A DNA stretch of 33,929 nt. It comes from Oscillospiraceae bacterium (GTDB lineage: Bacteria > Bacillota > Clostridia > Oscillospirales > Oscillospiraceae). Below the pieces are notes generated by a model. That model saw only the letters and a list, made by a program, of their open reading frames with translations, was not told where the DNA came from and ran no database searches. Location of the stretch: contig JAEDFW010000007.1 in the NCBI GenBank assembly GCA_016297855.1, positions 1 through 33,929 of the forward strand, given 5' to 3'. The stretch's first letter is position 1, and each line of letters begins with the position of its first letter. Position numbers and translations under genes: made by a program. Below are positions 30,473 to 33,929 of the stretch, piece by piece.

Positions 30473-31010
30473 CGCGATCAAGCTGTTTAAGTGTCTGGCG
30501 GATAAATCAAGACTGCAGATTCTGAAATCACTCATGCAGGAGGATATGTATGTTGAGCGGCTGGCAGGCCGTCTGGCGCTCACGCCGGCGACTATCTCAT
30601 TTCACCTGAAAAAGCTGGAGGAAGCAGGTGCGGTAAGCTCGCGCAAGGAGCAGTATTATACCATGTACTCCATCCGGCAGGAGGTGTTCTCTGCGCGGAT
30701 GATTGACATCATCCGCGAGCAATCGAGTGATGCCGACGCACAGGCGCAGCGTGAGGAAGAATACAGACGTAAGGTCATCGCCACATTTTTTGAATATGGC
30801 AAGCTAAAGGCCATTCCGGCCCAGAGGAAGAAGGAATGCATCTGTTTAGAGGAAATTGCTTCACACTTTGAGTTGCGCAGGCAGTACGACGAAAAAGAAG
30901 TCAACGCCATCATTTCTGAGATCTTTGACGACTACTGCACGATCCGCCGCGACATGATCTCCGAGGGCATTTTCTCCCGTGAAGGCAGAACCTACACGCG
31001 CGTGAAATAG
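30459..31010 (+). CDS. ArsR-family regulator with DUF2087 domain
   Basis: The 183-residue protein has an ArsR winged helix in residues about 1-90 (LFKCLADKSRLQILKSLMQ, then the recognition helix LTPATISFHLKKLEEAG). A DUF2087 domain (about 95-180) follows, with ATFFEYGKLKAIPAQRKKE, a middle YDEKEVNAIISEIFDD and a late IRRDMISEGIFSR. No clear metal-binding cysteine set (ELCVCDL type) is seen, so it is unlikely to sense metal like ArsR. DUF2087 is known from DNA-binding regulators, with unknown function. It probably represses its own operon through the dyad at 30081-30098. The start lies inside the previous gene. Confidence 0.88.
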   Translation: MQEADAIKLFKCLADKSRLQILKSLMQEDMYVERLAGRLALTPATISFHLKKLEEAGAVSSRKEQYYTMYSIRQEVFSARMIDIIREQSSDADAQAQREEEYRRKVIATFFEYGKLKAIPAQRKKECICLEEIASHFELRRQYDEKEVNAIISEIFDDYCTIRRDMISEGIFSREGRTYTRVK

Positions 31011-31017
31011 GGGAAAG

Positions 31018-32052
31018 ATGGAAAGAGAAGAATTGAAGCTGCTGCAACTCAGAAACCAGCACCTGCTGTTTCCTGCGGATGTGCTGAAGGCGGTTCGAGA
31101 GCTGTGTGGAATGCAGGCGCAGTTTTTATCAAACGCTCTGCATGCCATCGCCATTCGTTCCGGCGCGCCCGCTGCGACAGATGGGCTTGTGAAAAGCTGG
31201 GCGATGCGTGGTACGATGCACGTTTTTGCAGAAGCCGACCTGCCGCTCATTCTGCACGAGGGCAGGACACATTTTCTGCGCCCGTGCGATACGTTGCTGG
31301 CCGATGCGTATTGTACGGCTGCGCGTAAGCGCGAGCTGAGGGACTTGCTTCTGCGGTGCATTGACGCTGGAATATGCGAGCGCGATGCGCTGAAAGAAGC
31401 GCTTTTTGCCGAGGGTATGAGCGAGGAGGAAGCCAAAAGCGCGTTTGATCCTTGGGGCGGACTGATCCGCGCGCTGTGCGAGAAGGGCGAAATATGCCAC
31501 ATCGTGCAGGAGAAAAAGGCGTACCGCCGCTGTCTGCCATTCACGCCAATGGAAAAGGAAGAAGCGCAGTTGGAGCTTGCACGGCGCTATTTCACGCACT
31601 ACGGGCCGGCAACCATCAAAGACGCGGCATATTTTTTTGCCGCGCCGCAAAAAGCGGTGCGCGTGTGGCTGGATGCGCTTCCGGTCAAGTCGGAAGAATG
31701 CGACGGCAGAACGTATTTCTATGTGGAAAATGGTGGTGCTTCACAGAAAGAACTGCCAGATTGCATCCTGCTGGCGGGGTTTGACCCGCTGCTGATGGGC
31801 TATGAGAAGACCGAGAGTCTGTATCTGCGACAAGAAAATCTGCGCACAGTATTTACGCTGTCTGGCATTGTGCGGCCCACGGTTTTGCTGCGAGGCGAAA
31901 TCGCGGCGGTATGGAAACGGAAAAACAAGACACTGGAACTCACGCCGTTTCGCCCGCTGACAGCGGAAGAGTACAATGCCATTTCAGATGAGGCCGAGCG
32001 TCTCTGGGCTGAGGGAATGCGAATAAAATCGACGAACCATGATTTAGCATAG
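31018..32052 (+). CDS. AlkZ-like winged-helix DNA glycosylase (HTH_42 family)
   Basis: The 344-residue protein belongs to the winged-helix PF06224 group that includes AlkZ and YcaQ/AlkX, DNA glycosylases that remove bulky or crosslinked alkylated bases. The AlkZ-type catalytic motif Q-x-Q is present as GMQAQF (Q33, Q35); the YcaQ branch has Q-x-D. A conserved W-A-M-R-G-T-M-H stretch (about 61-68), an FDPWGGLIRAL region and a late ILLAGFDPLLMGYEKTESLYL are also typical. It starts 7 bases after the ArsR gene with GGGGAAAG upstream and ends before a strong terminator. Control by the ArsR-DUF2087 protein is inference from the operon. Confidence 0.82.
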   Translation: MEREELKLLQLRNQHLLFPADVLKAVRELCGMQAQFLSNALHAIAIRSGAPAATDGLVKSWAMRGTMHVFAEADLPLILHEGRTHFLRPCDTLLADAYCTAARKRELRDLLLRCIDAGICERDALKEALFAEGMSEEEAKSAFDPWGGLIRALCEKGEICHIVQEKKAYRRCLPFTPMEKEEAQLELARRYFTHYGPATIKDAAYFFAAPQKAVRVWLDALPVKSEECDGRTYFYVENGGASQKELPDCILLAGFDPLLMGYEKTESLYLRQENLRTVFTLSGIVRPTVLLRGEIAAVWKRKNKTLELTPFRPLTAEEYNAISDEAERLWAEGMRIKSTNHDLA

Positions 32053-32072
32053 AAATTCCAATGAGATTGCGT

Positions 32073-32108
32073 AAAAAATGGACGGTACTTTCGTACCGTC
32101 CATTTTTT
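32073..32108. terminator. Strong bidirectional terminator
   Basis: A perfect 16-base stem (AAAAAATGGACGGTAC with its complement) around a 4-base loop carries a T-run on either strand. It ends the ArsR operon and the pyruvate oxidoreductase gene. Confidence 0.92.
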
Positions 32109-32117
32109 GATTGGGAA

Positions 32118-33929
32118 TTAGCCGCCGTACAGCTCGACGAGCTTGAGCAGGTGCTCGTAGCGCTCCTTCGCGTTGGCCTCGTTCTTCTCGAACAGAACGC
32201 TGGCACGATCCGGGAATTCGCGCGTCAGACGGCTGTAACGAGCCTCGTTCATCAGGAACTCCTGATAGCCGCCAGCCGGCGCTTTGGAGTCGAGGGTGAA
32301 CTTCTTGCCTTCGGCTGCGGGGTTGAAGCGGAACATGTTCCAATAGCCGCAGTCGACAGCCTTCTTCATTTCCTTCTGGCAGTTGGCCATGCCGCCCTTG
32401 ATCGAGTGCATCTCGCAGGGTGCGTAGCCAATGATGAGCGACGGGCCATGGTAGGCCTCGGCCTCCTGAATGGCCTTCAGGGTCTGCGCGGCGTTGGCAC
32501 CCATGGCGACCTGCGCGACGTAGACATAGCCGTAGCTCATGGCAATCTCCGCCAGAGACTTGGACTTGATTTCCTTACCGGCTGCCGCGAACTGCGCGAC
32601 CTGACCGATGTTGGAAGCCTTGGACGCCTGTCCGCCAGTGTTGGAGTAGACCTCGGTATCGAACACGAAGATGTTGACGTCCTCGCCGGAGGCCAGCACA
32701 TGGTCAACACCGCCGAAGCCGATGTCGTATGCCCAGCCGTCGCCGCCGAAGATCCAGACGGACTTCTTGGCGAGGTATTCCTTCTTGGCCAGAATGTCCT
32801 TGACGGTATCGCAGCAGACGTTTGCTTCGAGGTTGGCAACCAGCTCCTTGGTAGCGGCGGCGTTGGCCTCAAGGTCGTTGACAGTGTCAAGATACTTCTG
32901 GCAAGCAGCCTTGCGTTCGTCGCAGGAGGTCTTTTCCATGACCTCGCGGACTTTGGCAATCAGGCTGTCGCGGATGGCCTTCTGGCCGAGGTACATGCCG
33001 TAGCCATGCTCGGCGTTGTCCTCGAACAGGGAGTTGCACCATGCCGGGCCGTGGCCTTCGGCGTTCGTGCAGTAGGGAGAAGTAGCACCCGGGCCGCCCC
33101 AGATGGACGAGCAACCGGTGGCGTTGGAGATGTACATCTTGTCGCCGAAGAGCTGAGTGACGAGACGGGCATAGCTGGTCTCGGCGCAGCCTGCGCAGGA
33201 GCCGGAGAACTCAAGCAGCGGCTTGCGGAACTGGCTGCCCTTGACGTCGGCGCTCTGCAGTTCCTTCTTCTCGGCAACGTTTGCCACACAGTAGTCGAAC
33301 ACGTCCTGCTGAGCCAGTTCGCCTTCCTGCGGAACCATCTTGATAGCCTGCACCTTCTCGGGGCAGACGCTCACGCAAACGCCGCAGCCCATGCAGTCGA
33401 GCGGCGAGATGGCCATGGTGAACTGGTACACGCCCTTGCCCTTGCCGGCCTTGACAGGCACGATCTTGGCGGCTGCAGGAGCGTTCTTTGCCTCTTCCTC
33501 GGTCAGCGCGAACGGACGGATGGTCGCGTGCGGGCAGACGTAGGCACAGTTGTTACACTGGATGCACTTGGTGGAGTCCCAGGTCGGAACTGCAACGGCA
33601 ACGCCGCGCTTCTCATAAGCGGCAGCGCCCAGCTCGAACTGGCCGTCAACATGATCCATGAACGCGGAAACGGGCAGCGAATCGCCGTCCATCTTGTCGA
33701 TCGGGAACAGGAGGTTCTTGACCTGCTTGACAAGCTCGGGCTTGCCGGCCAGATCATGATCGACCACGACATCCTCAGCATTCGCCCAGTCGGCAGGCAC
33801 GTCGATCTTCACAAATGCGGTCGCGCCTGCGTCGATGGCCTTGTGGTTCATCTCGACGACGTCCATGCCCTTTTTGGAGTAGGAGGCGGTAGCCTTTTCC
33901 TTCATGTAGCGGATGGCGTCTTCCTGCGG
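32118..33929 (-). CDS. nifJ: Pyruvate:ferredoxin (flavodoxin) oxidoreductase, C-terminal part (5' end outside window)
   Basis: The frame stays open to the right edge and carries about 603 residues, the C-terminal half of a single-chain enzyme usually near 1,170-1,180. It oxidises pyruvate to acetyl-CoA and CO2, passing electrons to ferredoxin, the central step of clostridial fermentation. The first residues end the gamma domain (YSKKGMDVVEMN). Two [4Fe-4S] sites follow (CIQCNNCAYVCP and CMGCGVCVSVCP). Next come the CAGCAETSYARLVTQLFG region and the thiamine-diphosphate domain with GGDGWAYDIGFGG and NTGGQASKAS. The C-terminal cysteine-containing tail is present. An internal ATG at 33905 is not the start, because homology continues to its left. 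Confidence 0.95.
   Translation of the reverse strand, partial: PQEDAIRYMKEKATASYSKKGMDVVEMNHKAIDAGATAFVKIDVPADWANAEDVVVDHDLAGKPELVKQVKNLLFPIDKMDGDSLPVSAFMDHVDGQFELGAAAYEKRGVAVAVPTWDSTKCIQCNNCAYVCPHATIRPFALTEEEAKNAPAAAKIVPVKAGKGKGVYQFTMAISPLDCMGCGVCVSVCPEKVQAIKMVPQEGELAQQDVFDYCVANVAEKKELQSADVKGSQFRKPLLEFSGSCAGCAETSYARLVTQLFGDKMYISNATGCSSIWGGPGATSPYCTNAEGHGPAWCNSLFEDNAEHGYGMYLGQKAIRDSLIAKVREVMEKTSCDERKAACQKYLDTVNDLEANAAATKELVANLEANVCCDTVKDILAKKEYLAKKSVWIFGGDGWAYDIGFGGVDHVLASGEDVNIFVFDTEVYSNTGGQASKASNIGQVAQFAAAGKEIKSKSLAEIAMSYGYVYVAQVAMGANAAQTLKAIQEAEAYHGPSLIIGYAPCEMHSIKGGMANCQKEMKKAVDCGYWNMFRFNPAAEGKKFTLDSKAPAGGYQEFLMNEARYSRLTREFPDRASVLFEKNEANAKERYEHLLKLVELYGG

Noticed and set aside
1..33929. 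tRNA or rRNA genes, CRISPR arrays, insertion sequences, prophage or attachment sites
   Set aside because: I looked for clover-leaf arms, conserved rRNA words, regularly spaced repeats, transposase motifs and integrase genes and saw none. The basic tail at 3-122 could belong to a mobile-element protein, but nothing supports that.

Overview
The window looks like a chromosomal housekeeping stretch from an anaerobic Clostridia bacterium, most likely the Oscillospirales gut lineages. The signs are about 55-57% G+C (estimated by eye), AGGAGG-type ribosome sites, a pyruvate:ferredoxin oxidoreductase, a TepA-like ClpP homologue near spoIIIE/ftsK, an SLH-domain wall enzyme, type III pantothenate kinase, and a teichoic-acid or secondary-polymer start (tagO, wecB). 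Genus cannot be settled by reading alone. No rRNA, tRNA, CRISPR array or complete mobile element was recognised.

Layout. 1-175: tail of an unidentified gene and a terminator. 275-2980 (-): purA-purB, AMP synthesis. 3136-3507 (+): MmcQ/YjbR protein. 3539-4285 (-): YbaK deacylase and a TSCPD protein, divergent from a second YbaK-family gene (4432-4911, +). Both YbaK promoters appear to share one palindromic -35 hexamer. 4982-10022 (+): TepA-like protease, uppP, ftsK/spoIIIE, ECF transporter S component. 10332-16354 (+): a likely catabolic operon of a SorE-like zinc dehydrogenase, a two-lipoyl-domain E2, a fused E1 alpha-beta and a HAD phosphatase. 16400-18702 (-): gltX and a methyltransferase. 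18840-22920 (+): trpS, tagO, wecB and a membrane-anchored protein of unknown function. 22909-23878 (-): three small unrecognised proteins, one proline-rich. 23941-26420 (+): metallophosphodiesterase, coaX and a decarboxylase homologue that seems to have lost its catalytic residues. 26415-26615 (-): 66-residue membrane protein. 26704-29700 (+): alpha/beta hydrolase, SLH-lysozyme, a 37-residue protein and an ArsC/Spx-like protein. 29739-29981 (-): unknown. 30113-32052 (+): helical protein, ArsR-DUF2087 regulator and AlkZ-like DNA glycosylase under a promoter flanked by two dyads. 32118-33929 (-): C-terminal part of pyruvate:ferredoxin oxidoreductase.

How parts fit. UppP recycles the undecaprenyl carrier that TagO uses; WecB makes UDP-ManNAc; the SLH-lysozyme would sit on a wall polymer of that kind. 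In the dehydrogenase-E2-E1 operon, the first enzyme could oxidise a hydroxyl group and the E1/E2 pair could split the resulting oxo compound to an acyl-CoA. No E3 or lipoate-attachment gene lies in the window, and the substrate is unknown.

Most worth a second look: the shared -35 between divergent YbaK genes; a 34-bp promoter element with a GTCC-N8-GGAC dyad found in front of two unrelated small genes (26647-26680 and 29179-29212); the degenerate LysA-like protein; the E1/E2/dehydrogenase operon; and the ArsR-DUF2087/AlkZ-like operon.
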